Notes: a model not told the origin generated them from the sequence alone. A DNA stretch of 64,000 bases from Aurantiochytrium sp. KH105 (GCA_003116975.1 BGKB01000151.1:1-64000); one strand, 5' to 3'. Shown: positions 36,618 through 46,875, counted from the first letter of the stretch. Numbers and translations: made by a program.

Positions 36618-39371
36618 ATGACCTTGTCTCGTCAGGCAACGCTCCTTGCCGTGGCGGCGCTTTGCCTCGTTGCGCGAGTACAAGCTGAGAGTGCAGTTGA
36701 AGAGTATCTCCTTCTCAAGGTAGAAAATGCAGAAAGCATAAGCTCCTTGACGCAAGCTTTTGCAAATGCTTTGGATGAGTGTTTCGAAGCCTCAACATGG
36801 AAATCCACAGAGGTAAACTTGACGCAGATCATTGCGCATGGAGGCTCGCTCCTGACGCAAGAGCGCGCCGCGCACGAGATTGACCGCGATTTTCGATGTA
36901 TCCGAACGCAGCTTGGGCAGAATGACATTTGGCTGACAAGTGGTTCGGTGCAACAGGGCAACGAGACGGCCATCACGACTGGACACCAGTGGACGGCACC
37001 TTCTCGGCCCAACATTGTCCTTGCGCTCGCAGACGATCTGGGCTGGGCCGATGTCGGCTGGCATACATATTCAGAGACAGGATTGGAGAGTGCCACCCCT
37101 TTTCTTGAAACCCTTCTCCCTGAAAGTACTCGACTCGAACGTATGTATACGGCACCAATCTGCAGTCCCTCTCGTGCTCAGCTCTGGACGGGTCGCTACT
37201 TTTACAGGTACGGCCACGGTCCCGCTGTAACCTCTGGGGGCACTTACGGGCTCTCAGGACGTGAAACAACTCTTTCGGAAATTCTCAAGGGCGATGGCTA
37301 CCACACTGCCATTCTCGGCAAGTGGCACCTTGGGTACCAAGACGAGCGGCTATGGCCTACCTTTCGTGGATTTGACAACCACGTTGGACCATTCTCGCTC
37401 TTTTGGACGTCGCGTGTCAATGAGAAGAGCTTTCGAGCTAAGTTTCTCGCTCAAGAGCTCTACGAGGACAGTTTGCCTGGTCTGTCGACCTTGCACAACG
37501 CCTCCATCAAGGCAGAGCGTCTCTCTTTTGCAGGAGAGCTTCCTCCCTTGATGGATCTCGACACGACTGACCCAGCGTACGAAACGATGCACAATACTGA
37601 CATTCTCAAGTACGAGTCCGAGAGGTATGTGCACACGTACTATTCAAGCGAGGCGCGGCATAAACCGCTCTTCCTCAACGTTGCCTTTCGATCGCCGCAC
37701 ACGCCACTTGAGGCGCCCTCTCGTTACGCGACAGATAAGACTTTGCGAGAGCTCTTTGTTCATGAACAGGTCACGAGTCTTCGACGCGAATACCTGCGCA
37801 TGGTGCACGCGATGGACGCGGCGATTGAGAAGATGGTGCTTGCTCTTCAAAGCGAATACGTCTGGGATGACACCGTGTTTATTTTCACCTCGGATAACGG
37901 CGGGTTGGACACTCGTCTGGGCGGCGCCAGCAACTGGCCTCTTATGGGTAGCAAGAACGCCGTCTGGGAGGGAGGCATCCGAGTTAGCACCTTGGTGCGC
38001 GGAACCCTCTCGCCGCTCGCACGTCTCGAGAGCGCCGTCAAAGGCGGAACAAACGAGGTTTACATGCATTTTGTTGATTTCTTGCCAACGATTGCGAGCG
38101 GTATCGCGGGTATCTCGTCAGAGCAGTATGCTCAGGCCTGGAAGTGTGCTCATTGTCTACCCCACAACAACAATACTCTCGATGGTGTCAATCGCTGGCG
38201 CACGATCCAGACGGGCGAGTCATCTCGCCCTGACGAGTTGCGCGTGCTCTCGGTGGTTACTGAGGAACAGGCGGACCTCATTGAGGACGTTGATCTGCTT
38301 CCGGGCTTTGTTCCCCGCGCAATTTGGGATGCGCAAGTTTATAAGGGCACGCAGTTCGAAAGCCTCGTTGATCCAACATACTCTGTGGACTGGACTCACG
38401 CTCACAATCGTGTTCGTGTGCACGGAGGGGGCGCAGTTCAATACGGTCCGTATAAGCTGGCCTGGGGACAATCTTTTGCAGCTCACAAACTGCGCGAAGA
38501 TCCATTTCATATTGTCACGACACACTTGCGACCCGACATCTTCCGCCGAACAAACTGGAACCTCCCGATTCGCTCCCCGATCGACTATGGGGGCCTGCCT
38601 CGTGGGCACACGGACCTTGTTTTTCTGTATAATGTTGAAGATGATCCGAACGAAAGAGTCAATCTTCTCCGTCGCAAGAAGATTTCAAACAAAGTGATTG
38701 AGATAGTTCGTACGATGGCAGATTTTTACAAGCGCACGCAGCAACCGGATCGGGCCATCACCGATAACTATCTCCGGTATGCTGCGAGTTTCGATCCGGC
38801 TGAACTCGTCGTCAACAACGAGACGTCGAAATTTTTTTACCCCTTTTGCAACATGAGTTTGCGATGTGTGTACGATTTGCCAGTCATCCAATCGTTTGAG
38901 ACAACAGCGGAGCCAACGCTGCAGCCAACTCCCTCGCCTTCGGTGCCGCCCTCGACGGTGAAGGAAATTGAGATCCCGAGCACGCCCGCGCCAAGCTCGA
39001 GCCCTACGCAAGCACCGACGCTGACACCGAGACAGTTTCGAGCCTCGCTCGGTCGAAAGCGAGCTGTTCGATTGCCTCGCACGCGGAGCTTTCCCGGAAA
39101 ATGTAAAGCGTTTCTTTTGCTTTCCAAAGAAATCGCTGCCACCCCAATCGAGGTGTCCACTGTTCGTGCTTACGGTCGAACGTGGTGGAAGGCCTGCCTA
39201 GCGCTTTGCGTGAAGACCCTGGAGGATTCCTGTCGTGGAGTGTCGTCCACACCGCGCCAGAGTGGCAGCTACAAGTGCAGCATCTATGGTCCAGGGCTCG
39301 AGGTCACGACGCGCAGCCCAGATTCGAACCTACTTCATGCCGTTCTTGACCCATGGAGCTGTGACATTTAG
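36618..39371 (+). CDS. Secreted arylsulfatase with PT-rich linker and PAN/apple-like C-terminus
   Basis: The product is 917 aa from the ATG at 36618, which starts a signal peptide (ATLLAVAALCLVARVQA). A roughly 100-residue pro-region with no recognised domain precedes the sulfatase core. The core starts at 'RPNIVLALADDLGWADVGWH' (about 130) with the canonical C182-S-P-S-R motif, 'AILGKWHLGY', 'FDNHVGPFSLFW' and 'FIFTSDNGGLDTRLGGASNW', the pattern of arylsulfatase B/I/J-like enzymes. After about 765 a Pro/Thr/Ser linker, probably O-glycosylated, leads to a Cys-containing domain of about 90 residues ('ACLALCVKTLEDSCRGVSS') resembling a PAN/apple module that may bind carbohydrate or protein. It probably works with the neighbouring sulfatase on sulfated polysaccharides. 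Confidence 0.9.
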   Translation: MTLSRQATLLAVAALCLVARVQAESAVEEYLLLKVENAESISSLTQAFANALDECFEASTWKSTEVNLTQIIAHGGSLLTQERAAHEIDRDFRCIRTQLGQNDIWLTSGSVQQGNETAITTGHQWTAPSRPNIVLALADDLGWADVGWHTYSETGLESATPFLETLLPESTRLERMYTAPICSPSRAQLWTGRYFYRYGHGPAVTSGGTYGLSGRETTLSEILKGDGYHTAILGKWHLGYQDERLWPTFRGFDNHVGPFSLFWTSRVNEKSFRAKFLAQELYEDSLPGLSTLHNASIKAERLSFAGELPPLMDLDTTDPAYETMHNTDILKYESERYVHTYYSSEARHKPLFLNVAFRSPHTPLEAPSRYATDKTLRELFVHEQVTSLRREYLRMVHAMDAAIEKMVLALQSEYVWDDTVFIFTSDNGGLDTRLGGASNWPLMGSKNAVWEGGIRVSTLVRGTLSPLARLESAVKGGTNEVYMHFVDFLPTIASGIAGISSEQYAQAWKCAHCLPHNNNTLDGVNRWRTIQTGESSRPDELRVLSVVTEEQADLIEDVDLLPGFVPRAIWDAQVYKGTQFESLVDPTYSVDWTHAHNRVRVHGGGAVQYGPYKLAWGQSFAAHKLREDPFHIVTTHLRPDIFRRTNWNLPIRSPIDYGGLPRGHTDLVFLYNVEDDPNERVNLLRRKKISNKVIEIVRTMADFYKRTQQPDRAITDNYLRYAASFDPAELVVNNETSKFFYPFCNMSLRCVYDLPVIQSFETTAEPTLQPTPSPSVPPSTVKEIEIPSTPAPSSSPTQAPTLTPRQFRASLGRKRAVRLPRTRSFPGKCKAFLLLSKEIAATPIEVSTVRAYGRTWWKACLALCVKTLEDSCRGVSSTPRQSGSYKCSIYGPGLEVTTRSPDSNLLHAVLDPWSCDI

Positions 39372-39587
39372 TTCAAGTTGGGTTTACCAAGAATTAGCAA
39401 GCCAAACTCTGATGTACAGAAAAACAGATTTATCACTGCTTCATTGTGAAGTTTCGTGCCTTCCCTGCCAAGCACCACCTCGAAGTTCTAATCCTTGTTC
39501 TCCTTGCCTTCCGGGCCGGCATTCGACAGGAGAAAAGACCCTTTCTCGCTCTTATTTGGTAAAACGTTGAACCGGATTTGGACTCAC

Positions 39588-40643
39588 ATGTCAGACGTTG
39601 GGAAAAAAAAATTCTTTCATGTTTCTACCTCGACTGTGAACTTCGTGAACTCGTCGCAAACCTCAACGGAGGAGCTTGCGACGATGAGCGGGTCGGAGTC
39701 CGGGTCTGACAGCGGGTCCGACAGCGGATCCGACAGTGGGTCAGCGTCTGGCGCGTCGTCGGTGGCGTCCGCTGTCGCGTCGACGCCAGAGGTGCCGCCG
39801 CGCATGAGGCTTTTTGTCAAGCACATTCGGGAGCACGGAGCGGCACTCTACGCGGAGGCCCGGGTACAGCAGGAAAAGCCAGCAACCGCGTCCGCGGCGG
39901 CAGCACCTCTTGGGTCGCCAATTCTATCGGCAGCATCTCCATTGTCAAAAGGTTTATCATCGCCTTCACAGAGAAGGTCCACGGTTCATGTCGAAGAGCC
40001 ATGGGAAAAACCGTTCGCTGCCCTCGCCGCCAAGGTGGACCAGCTGCTGCTCGGAGAGCAGCGGCAGCACGGTCAACAAGCTCAGCACGACCAAGAAAGT
40101 GTACAGGGCGAGAAAGAAGCAGACATGATGCTAGACGCCGAGCAGCATCATCAAGAAACGATCAGTGCAGGAGCTGCAGCGCTCGACACGGAAACCACGC
40201 GCAAAGCGCCTCGCTCATCTCTAGGACATGAGACTGCGCCGCGACAGTCTATGGCCAGCTCGCGAGCGCTAGAGCAACGAATTGCAGCGCAGCAAGACAC
40301 GATTGAAAAGCTTTTGCGTACACTCGAGGCGACATCCGCCAAGGTCGATCAGTTGAGTCGGGAACGAGAGCTCGAGCTCGAGATCCTCGATGAGGATTCT
40401 TTGGGCGACATTGGAACACGTTCCATGACTACAACCTTGCGCAAGCTCCAGCGCACGGGAGCCTCGAGCCCAGCAGCGGAAGCGGTCGCCGCCGCCGAAA
40501 ACGATTTTGGTCTGGGAAACAGTGGACCAGGCGCAGTGCGCAGCAGCAGCAATAGCGGCCCCAAAATTGGGGTGGGCGGTGCGCTAAAGCCTGATCGCAG
40601 TGAAGAGCACAGCACAAGTTCTCTCGGCTCTCTTGCAGGGTGA
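39588..40643 (+). CDS. Ser/Asp-repeat and coiled-coil protein of unknown function
   Basis: The product is 351 aa from the ATG at 39588; a second in-frame ATG at 39684 (319 aa) directly precedes the low-complexity segment and is an equally plausible start. The N-terminal part is an S-G-S-D/E repeat, followed by a short conserved-looking block ('PRMRLFVKHIREHGAALYAEA'). Ser/Ala-rich sequence then leads to Gln/His/Glu-rich coiled coil (about 220-300) containing 'IAAQQDTIEKLLRTLEATSAKVDQL'. A related phrase, 'KPFAALAAKVDQLLL', occurs earlier, so AKVDQL is present twice. No known family is recognised. The protein is probably cytosolic or nuclear. Confidence 0.55.
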   Translation: MSDVGKKKFFHVSTSTVNFVNSSQTSTEELATMSGSESGSDSGSDSGSDSGSASGASSVASAVASTPEVPPRMRLFVKHIREHGAALYAEARVQQEKPATASAAAAPLGSPILSAASPLSKGLSSPSQRRSTVHVEEPWEKPFAALAAKVDQLLLGEQRQHGQQAQHDQESVQGEKEADMMLDAEQHHQETISAGAAALDTETTRKAPRSSLGHETAPRQSMASSRALEQRIAAQQDTIEKLLRTLEATSAKVDQLSRERELELEILDEDSLGDIGTRSMTTTLRKLQRTGASSPAAEAVAAAENDFGLGNSGPGAVRSSSNSGPKIGVGGALKPDRSEEHSTSSLGSLAG

Positions 40644-40770
40644 AGGGGACATGCCCTGCGCGCTGCGAAGATGACACTTTTTGTAACTGGAGCTGGCTGG
40701 TCATGCATTCAACAGTGAAATGGGGAAGCGAGTCGCGAAAATGACATTGCGAGGAGAAAGAGATAAATTG

Positions 40771-42141
40771 TTAGGAGGAATCAGGCTTTCGCGCGGTAAA
40801 ACACGAGTTGGTCGGGAGGGCGTCACAAGTGAAACTCTGAAAATTCTCAAAGCCAGCGTCGGAGAGGTACTTGGAAATGACGCCGTCTTTAAGCCCCAAG
40901 GTGCCGAGGCGAGCCCCATCCTTTTCGCTCGAGCTCGAATGCAGACAAAGGCCGCAGGAAAACCCAAGACGAACCGCCGAGGCCGGGTCTGTGACGATGT
41001 CGGCATCGTCAGAAAAGGTACGAATGTCAACGATGAGAAAGGTGCCGCCCGGGCGCAAACCACGAAAGGCATCCCGAATAAGAGGCTCCGGCTGCGCGCA
41101 ATCATGGACGACATCGTGGCAAAAGCAAAAGTCAAAGGAGTTCGCTTCGATGGGCGTTTCGCGCACATCATGAATCGTAGCATTCTTGACTCTCGCACGC
41201 GAGATGCGATTCTGCGCCTGTGAAATTGCCTCTGACGAGAGCTCAAAGCCATGGAACTCTGCTTGTGGGAACCGACGCGCAAGCTCGACAAGTCCCGTGG
41301 CGGTGCCACAACCAATCTCAGCCACGCGCATACCACCCTTACCCAGTAGCTTTGGTAGATTTCCATCGATAACATGATGTGACATAAAGAGACCGTCGGG
41401 AATCGCCGTCTTGAACGTTGAAGTGTGCATGCGTTCGATTGACATGGCAATGTCGTCCTTGAAGGAGCCATCGTATGTCTCGCCGAGACCTGCCGGGTCC
41501 TGCATGATATGCTTGAGGGCTGCGATGCGGGACACAAGCGCCGGCCCCATCTGAAACATGCCCGCACAGTTAGGGTCTGTCAGCGCGATATCGTAGCCAG
41601 GAACCATGGAGAAAGCGCACGTCTTGCGATCGTAGCGGAGAATTTTGGCGCTGGCATTCTGCAAGAGCCACTCGTGCAGCCAGCGCTCGTGCAAGCCAGT
41701 TCTTGCCGCTAGCTGGGCGCTGGTGATTGGGCCTGCGAGCCGCAGCTCTTCGTACAGCCCCAGCTGGTCTCCCACGTACAAGGTGGCAGACGTCAACATG
41801 CCACCAAACGTCTGGTAGAGTTGATCTGCGGCCGCGAGCGCAGCTTCCTGCGAGGCTTCTTGAGCGGCCGTCTCCTTGGCTTGTGCGTCCTGCGCGGTAC
41901 GCTGCGCACGGGTCTTGCTCGCGCGGAGTTTAGAGCGAGCCAAGACGAGACCGCTGCCCACTCCGAACCAAAAGAGCACGGTCGTGGCCTGAAGCGCCGA
42001 GGATACCCACCATGAGACCTCCCCGTTTTCGTCTTGCAGGCCAAAGCGACCGAGTGTGTCTCGCGCGAGCCCGGACAGCGACCCGCCTCCGTTGCCGTCG
42101 CTGCTGCCGCCGCCCCCTTGATGACCTTTCACCCCGCTCAT
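40771..42141 (-). CDS. Membrane-anchored class I SAM-dependent methyltransferase (winged-helix type)
   Basis: The product is 456 aa from the ATG at 42141. After a Gly/Ser-rich N-terminus comes one probable transmembrane helix ('ALQATTVLFWFGVGSGLVLA') and a helical Ala/Gln-rich linker. A winged-helix dimerisation domain ('QLAARTGLHERWLHEWLLQNA') precedes a Rossmann-fold methyltransferase with motif I 'VAEIGCGTATGLVELARRFP' and the later 'FDFCFCHDVVHD' and 'LRPGGTFLIVDI'. This arrangement resembles Rv2258c-type and O-methyltransferase-like enzymes acting on small molecules. The substrate is unknown. The membrane anchor would place the enzyme on an organelle or ER surface. Confidence 0.82.
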   Translation of the reverse strand: MSGVKGHQGGGGSSDGNGGGSLSGLARDTLGRFGLQDENGEVSWWVSSALQATTVLFWFGVGSGLVLARSKLRASKTRAQRTAQDAQAKETAAQEASQEAALAAADQLYQTFGGMLTSATLYVGDQLGLYEELRLAGPITSAQLAARTGLHERWLHEWLLQNASAKILRYDRKTCAFSMVPGYDIALTDPNCAGMFQMGPALVSRIAALKHIMQDPAGLGETYDGSFKDDIAMSIERMHTSTFKTAIPDGLFMSHHVIDGNLPKLLGKGGMRVAEIGCGTATGLVELARRFPQAEFHGFELSSEAISQAQNRISRARVKNATIHDVRETPIEANSFDFCFCHDVVHDCAQPEPLIRDAFRGLRPGGTFLIVDIRTFSDDADIVTDPASAVRLGFSCGLCLHSSSSEKDGARLGTLGLKDGVISKYLSDAGFENFQSFTCDALPTNSCFTARKPDSS

Positions 42142-43027
42142 GGCGCCAACAATATCTGCTCTTCGCGCTCCTCGAGACGGCAAAGACCGCCTGCTGCTGC
42201 AAAGGCCTCCCGCGACGCTGCTGGCCAGGATCCGCGCACGTGCAGCGTCTCTGTCCCCCGACGCGCTGCGAATCCTCGACAAGGATTAGGATTTGCGCCC
42301 TTGTCAGACCTCGGCAGCTCCGGCCCACTTGGCGCAAGCCGGGAACGGCGATGCTTTGTGATCACGGCATGGCATGACTCGGGTAAGAACGAGGTGTTGC
42401 TGGGTAGATCAGGCGCCTTCGGGGCGCGGCTTTTCTTTGGCCAATGGCGGCATGAAAGCCAGAGAATCAGCACGTGCAGGCGCACGCGCAAATGCAATGG
42501 TGATCAATGTGGGGGACGATGATGCTGGAATGCCGGAATGGAGAAGCGAAAACTGTGAGACGGCTTGGGAATGGCAGACCATAAGAAAAGAGGACAAGTA
42601 TGGCGAACTTGTCAACCAGTGGGATGGCGGTGTTTAGCTCACACACATTTATGTAAAAGGCGCTTCCTCGAGCAAGCAAAGCAAGTCGAGAAGATGGCGA
42701 TACGCCAGAAGCGAAGTGCTCATGGTCAGATCGGGTTTGGTCGATTCGCAAGGGGTCAGCGGCAGGGCTGCAGTTTGCGAAGTCAATCAATGCAAGGACT
42801 TGGGCCGAGTCCATTGACGAATCGTGTAGTATGCTCGCTTGCTCTTTGTCAGTCGGAGCTCACTTCCGTTCTTCAAGTCGTATTCGTGCGGCGTAGATCG
42901 TATACATTATCGTAAACACCATCGGTCGTTCACGAACGTCGATCGATCCAAACACGAGTCGTGGCGGAGCAGCGTGAAGCGGCAGCGTGCGAGTGCGCGC
43001 GCGTACCCCGGCGAAGGAGCGGGAGGG
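42142..43027. other. Divergent intergenic region methyltransferase / Spt4
   Basis: These 886 bp separate divergent genes. Several frames under 130 codons occur, but none with a recognisable domain. It must contain both promoters. Confidence 0.4.
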
Positions 43028-43670
43028 ATGAACTATGACGATGTCGAGGACGACCTCGGCGGCGGTGAGGTCCAGGTGAGCCAGAGCGTGCCCGACGAGA
43101 TGAAGGGTCTGCGCGCCTGCATCATCTGTTTGCTGGTGAAAACGTACACGCAGGTAAGTGCCTTTACTGCGCGTCTCTCTCTATCTTTGGCGCGCGCGCG
43201 CGCGCCCTAAGAAGAGAGAACGCTCGCGGGGAGAGCGGAATCTCACGTGAGACTTTCAATTGAGCAGTTTTACAATGATGGGTGCCCAAATTGCAACTTC
43301 ATGGACTGGGGTGAACGTGAGATCGTCGAAGGTGCCACGACCAAGAACTTTGAGGGCCTCGTAGCCATGATGCAGCCCAAGGATAGCTGGGTTGCCAAGT
43401 GGCAGCGCATCGGTACGTTTTGGGTCAGCCATCTATTTGATGATGTGATTTAGTCCTCGGGGCATGAGGATGTTTTTGCAGCGCACTCACTGACCAACTG
43501 TATCGCTCTTTTCTTTTATTTGCTTTGATGACGGGATGCGTGTAGATCGCTTCGTGCCTGGCACGTACGCGATCAAAGTTAACGAGGAGGCGAGTGAGGA
43601 GGTGCAAGAGCATTGCCGTGAGGCCAAGAGGCGTAATCTCGGTAAACTTTCCATGGAAGAAAACGCGTGA
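43028..43670 (+). CDS. SPT4: Transcription elongation factor Spt4 (three exons)
   Basis: The spliced product is 131 aa. Exons are 43028-43153, 43268-43412 and 43546-43670. Introns begin GTAAGT and GTACGT and end GAGCAG and GTGTAG, with phases 0 and 1. Joining is confirmed by Spt4 family sequence running across both junctions: 'LRACIICLLVKTYTQ' into 'FYNDGCPNCNFMDWGERE', and 'DSWVAKWQRI' into 'DRFVPGTYAIKVNEE'. The four zinc ligands are CIIC and CPNC. Spt4 pairs with the Spt5 NGN domain (DSIF) and supports processivity of RNA polymerase II in the nucleus. Intron 1 contains a CG dinucleotide run (about 43191-43206). The N-terminal 20 residues are acidic and longer than in human SUPT4H1. Confidence 0.95.
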
Positions 43671-43860
43671 GCAATTTGTCTGTTTGGGCACTTGTTCCTT
43701 TTGTAAGCCACAATCGCCAATGGCACAGTATGGCGTGCAAGCCTGTGTCTCTTTTCATGACACCTCGACGCGTTTCCATATTTTGGCCAATGAAAAAATA
43801 ACCTCATCGTGTTTTATGAAAAAACCAGAACCCGTACTTTTTTACGTCAAAAGCAAAAGA

Positions 43861-45740
43861 TCATGAGCTCTCGACCTGTCCGACAAACCTCCAGCCCGAG
43901 CAAGGCTCGCGAAAGGTTTCTGGGGCATCCTTGCGGAGCAGGCGAGGCAATGTGTTGATGAGTAAAGGTGCGAGCGACTTTCGCAAAGATGCAAGCTTTT
44001 TGGCGTCCTGGAATTGCGGAGAAATGTTGGCTTCGATAAAGACGGGCTTGCCCGTGTCATCAAAGCAAAAGTCGTATCCAAAGAGTTGTGCGCGAGTCAT
44101 TTTGAGACCGGGCTTTGCACACAATTTGCCAGCGACTGCTTCGATCGAACGCAAGGCCGCATGATCAATGAGTGGAAGCGCCTCTTGAAAACCATCCCAC
44201 AACTCTGACGCCGGACCCTTGACGGCCTCGCGATTGAAACCTGCTTCTCCGCGCTGCACACTGGTGCATGTGATCTGACCCAAAGGTGTCGTGTCATCAT
44301 GCGCGTACGATTTCCCGCACTTGGTAAGGATGCCATCCCGACTCACAAAAACTCGTAAGGCCTCATCCTCGGGAACAGTCGTAACGAGAACGTGCATACG
44401 CACTCCAAACTTGGCGTTGTCGAGCAAGGTCGGTTTCACCGCTTCCTGCAGACAAACGCGGCGTCCCGCCGGAACCCACTGTTTGACATTGGCCGGGTCC
44501 ACAGGTCCGCGAACGATGCGAATTCCCTGGCCTCGTTGCACGGCTGGATCCTTGATGTACCAGAGCGAGCCTTCCGGGGTGTTTTCGAGTGCAGCCGCCA
44601 AGGCCGCGTCGGACTCACAGATTCGCGTTGGCGGTGCGATTTCGCTGGCCCCAATCTCGGCGAGACGCTCGTGTATCAGGCATTTGTGGGCCAAGTGGCT
44701 CGCGTCGTCCAGAGCCAGATGCAGAAGACACATTTCAGCGACATGCGAAAGTGCAGACCCATCATTGAGGGCTTCGAGGTTCTGAATCTCCTCTGTATCG
44801 CTCGTTCCCGCAAGAACGCGAAGCGTAGCGAGTCCTACAATATCGTGCGGGCATCGTTGAGCGTATAGCTGTGCGGTTTGTTCCATGACTTTTGTTGCCT
44901 CGGAAGAAGCTTTCGCGTCGTCCTGTGCTGCGAGTAGCGAGAAAAGGCGCAGACGCGCAGGCAGGTTTTCTGCCTTGGCATCTGCTTCCACGAGAGAGCG
45001 CAGGGCTTCTTTGGCGCTAGTCGCATCGCCCTGCTGCTGATGAAGCGCAGCGAGCAAGAGCATTGCTTGCGGGTCGCCACTTTTCTTCGCAAAGAAGACA
45101 GCTTTTTTGGTGTCCCCTGTGGCGTTATACAGCTCTGCAAGATTTGACAAGAAGGCTGCACGTGTACGATCCTGTCGGGCTGCGATTTTGGCGTGTTCTA
45201 ACGCGGTCTATATGTAAGAAGTGAGCACAGAGACAGACGATACATAAATCGTGTGAGTGCGGCACGGAGTCGTGAATGGGCGAATGGAGAATTATTATCG
45301 GTCGCCGAGTTTCTGTCTTACGAACTTACCGCAAGTTGGCCTGCGTTGAGAAGGCAAATGGAAAGGTTGTTGTGTACATCGCCGTCATTGGGTTCGAGCT
45401 TGAGCGCCTCGCGGTAGTGGACAATGGCCGTGGCTTCGCCCTCGGGGCCCGAATCGGCGAGTAGATTTGCCAAATTGTAGTGTCCGTCAAACCAATCTGG
45501 TTTTTGCGCAAGCGCTCGCGAGTACAATGAGACTGCTTTAGTCCTCAACGGTGTCGCGTCCTTGCCCTTGCTCGTCACCGCGTCGAGCATCTCTGTGCAC
45601 AAGACGGCAAAGTTGGCAAGCGCGTGCAAGTTGCTGGCATCTGCCTCCAGACTTGACTCGTACATGCGCGCGGCGCCGGGCCAGTCTCCGCGCTCGCTCA
45701 GCGCGTCCGCGGCCGCAGCGCGGGCTTCGGCCTCCGCCAT
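43861..45740 (-). CDS. TPR-tubulin tyrosine ligase-like (TTL) protein, two exons
   Basis: The spliced product is 585 aa. Exon 1 is 45740-45330 and exon 2 is 45207-43861, separated by a 122-nt intron (GTAAGT...ATATAG, phase 0). The TPR superhelix continues over the junction. TPR-like helices occupy about 5-250 ('FDGHYNLANLLADSG', 'ALKLEPNDGDVHNNLSI'). The ATP-grasp/TTL domain covers about 310-570: 'WYIKDPAVQRGQGIRIV', 'KFGVRMHVLVTTV', 'GYDFCFDDTGKPVFIEANIS'. TTL-like enzymes ligate Tyr, Glu or Gly to tubulin or other proteins. The metal-binding E-x-N is present ('IEANIS'). The exact amino acid is unknown. It converges on Spt4. Confidence 0.85.
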
Positions 45741-46064
45741 CTTGCCCTGAGCTTTGCCTTTGGCCTGGGCTCTGACAGGCTCTGTCGGTGGGCTTTGATC
45801 GTTGTGCTTTGGCTTTTGCTTTGGCTGGTTCGTGGTGATCCGACCCACTCACTAATCGATGGCGCTTGTGGTCATTGAGAACCACAGCCACAGCTCGACA
45901 GGCCTTGTCATGAACTCGCGCAAAGAAGGGGCATGACCAAATTGTCTGCACACCGCCGATGGCAAAGCCTTAAATTTTGGCAAGTGCTTGAGCATTGTCT
46001 TCAAAGAGAGTGATCTCGACATAGTATACCACCTATTTTCTCGACATCGACGACGGACATCAAG

Positions 46065-46875
46065 ATGAATTCCGTACGCAGTGCAGCGGTGTTGTGTCTT
46101 TGCGCGAATGCTCTCGCTTTGTGCGCAGTACAGCGGAGATGTGAACAAGGGCAAGCGCGCGCCTCAGCTGACCGGAGATCGAGCGATTGTTCGCTTCAGC
46201 CTCTCGGTACTTGCGCTTGAGGAGGACGGCGACAAAATATGGGTTCGCATGGCACAAGACGCGCATAAACCGGCAACTACACTCAAGACGCGCGTGACGC
46301 CGTGTTTCGGACTTGACGTGGGAACTTCTATTGCAATCCCTGTCAGACGACTCCGTGCTGGTCAGGTATGACGACATGGTCGAGGCGCGCAAGTCCGGGG
46401 AACGCCTAGTCATGTCTGTGGGGACGTCCAGAGTTTGCTGCTGGACTCAAGTACCACGTCTTTATAAGCCATCGTCAGGCCGATGCAGGGAATGCCTGCA
46501 ACCTCATAGCGGAGAAGCTTCGGCATCGTAAACTTCGTGTCTGGATTGACCAGGGGACCGAGGTTAATATCGCAGAGGATGCCGTGAGACGTAGCATTCG
46601 TGAGTCCAAGTGCTATTTGCTTTTTCTTTCCAAGACGGTGTTCTCCAGACGCCGTGAAAATGAAGCTGGAAACAGCGTTGCAAGAGGAGAAGCCCATTTT
46701 GCTCGCGCACGAGGGCGACCCAGCTCGCCCGGGGTTTGCCAACTTTTCCAAATACATTGATGCTGCCCCGACATCGGCCAAGCACATCTTTCTCGAACAG
46801 GAGTCCATGAATTTTCAGCGAGCGAAACTGCACGGCGAAGATCCAAGGCCATCCACAAAAAGCAGCAGCAGATAA
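46065..46875 (+). pseudogene. Broken TIR-domain locus
   Basis: A TIR-like domain is split between two frames. Frame one is open from 46410 to 46757 without an ATG and reads 'GLKYHVFISHRQADAG', 'IAEKLRHRKLRVWID' and 'CYLLFLSKTVFS'. The second half continues only in the next frame (46600-46875): 'DAVKMKLETALQEEKPIL', 'HEGDPARPGFANFSKYID', 'FLEQESMNFQ'. The shift lies near 46645. Upstream, two further short frames (from 46065 and 46108 to 46371; and about 46313-46531) may be remnants of an N-terminal part. No consistent intron model joins them: the short gap at the shift is far below intron size. The locus is therefore a pseudogene or carries sequencing errors. TIR domains act in innate-type signalling and NAD+ cleavage. 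A Glu corresponding to the catalytic position was not confidently placed. Confidence 0.6.

Noticed and set aside
39318-39345. B-box-like sequence (ggttcgaatct on the minus strand) suggesting a tRNA gene
   Set aside because: Flanking bases cannot form a T-arm stem, no A box or acceptor stem is found at the right distance, and it lies inside the second sulfatase coding region.
46639-46650. A tiny intron joining the two TIR frames
   Set aside because: The only GT...AG pair at the junction spans 11 nt, far too short to be spliced, and removing it does not restore the TIR frame.
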